This document shows, one piece after another, positions 5,583 to 5,668 of a stretch of 5,668 nucleotides of DNA (position 1 is the first letter of the stretch; each line of letters opens with the position of its first letter). The translations under genes were made by a program, and so were the position numbers. The notes beneath the pieces are model-generated. The model searched no databases. It was given only the letters and a program-made list of their open reading frames with translations, and had not been told where the DNA came from. The stretch covers positions 1-5,668 of the forward strand of contig JAFGOJ010000181.1 in assembly GCA_016926575.1 (NCBI GenBank), in the 5' to 3' direction. This stretch comes from Anaerolineae bacterium (GTDB taxonomy: Bacteria; Chloroflexota; Anaerolineae; B4-G1; DUEL01).

Positions 5583-5668
5583 GTATCTTCTCAAAAAGTG
5601 GGGGTGGGGGTTTTGCGGGCGGCTTCGCCGCCCGCAAAACCCCCATCTTCTCCCCGCTTTATTGAGAA
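5583..5668. mobile_element. MITE-like palindromic element, truncated by the window end (copy B)
   Basis: This copy matches 39-124 of copy A at 80 of 86 positions and lies in the same orientation. It starts with the same GTATCTTCTCAA end and stops at TTGAGAA, five bases short of the expected right terminus. Its core palindrome is 5605-5623 with 5627-5645 around the loop TTC, which is the reverse complement of the GAA loop in copy A. The 8 bases before it are ATCCCATC (5575-5582). Confidence 0.68.

Noticed and set aside
39..5668. Composite mobile element bounded by the two MITE-like copies
   Set aside because: The copies are short, in direct orientation and 5.5 kb apart, and copy A has its own flanking duplication, which indicates independent insertion. 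No transposase or integrase gene lies between them.
1..5668. CRISPR array, tRNA or rRNA gene
   Set aside because: No regularly spaced repeats and no recognisable RNA gene structure were found. The only long repeats are the MITE-like copies and single hairpins.

Overview
The window looks like bacterial chromosome from an anaerobic or facultative respirer. The combination of an M29 aminopeptidase, a Hyb/Hmc-type redox module and dispersed GC-rich hairpin repeats suggests Chloroflexota (Anaerolineae-like). That placement is an impression from family composition, not a proven assignment. All convincing genes are on the minus strand, so transcription runs from right to left.

Right end (5668 to 5285): a truncated copy of a short MITE-like palindromic repeat, a tentative rightward promoter, and a near-consensus leftward sigma70 promoter (TTGACT, 17 bp, TATACT). 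A leader of about 180 nt with two hairpins follows. Operon (5284 to 1527): three tightly spaced genes encode an exported multiheme cytochrome c with 13 possible heme sites, a Tat-exported protein with four [4Fe-4S] clusters and a C-terminal membrane helix, and a HybB/NrfD-type membrane protein with about ten helices. Together they look like a quinone-linked membrane complex passing electrons between the quinone pool and extracytoplasmic hemes, as in Hmc, Nhc or the HybA/HybB part of hydrogenase-2. No catalytic subunit is encoded in the window.

The most notable point is an in-frame UGA at codon 68 of the cytochrome gene. The signal peptide and first heme site lie before it; the other heme sites follow in the same frame. 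A perfect 7-bp hairpin with a GUU loop begins 10 nt after the UGA, and its loop lies 17 nt after it, which fits the usual form of a bacterial SECIS element. The leading hypothesis is a selenocysteine-containing multiheme cytochrome; a nonsense mutation or a sequencing error is the main alternative.

Left part (1508 to 1): an extended -10 promoter, a perfect 16-bp hairpin in the leader, an M29 aminopeptidase gene (1404 to 301), a terminator-like hairpin, and a complete 91-bp MITE-like element with near-perfect terminal inverted repeats and an 8-bp direct repeat on each side.
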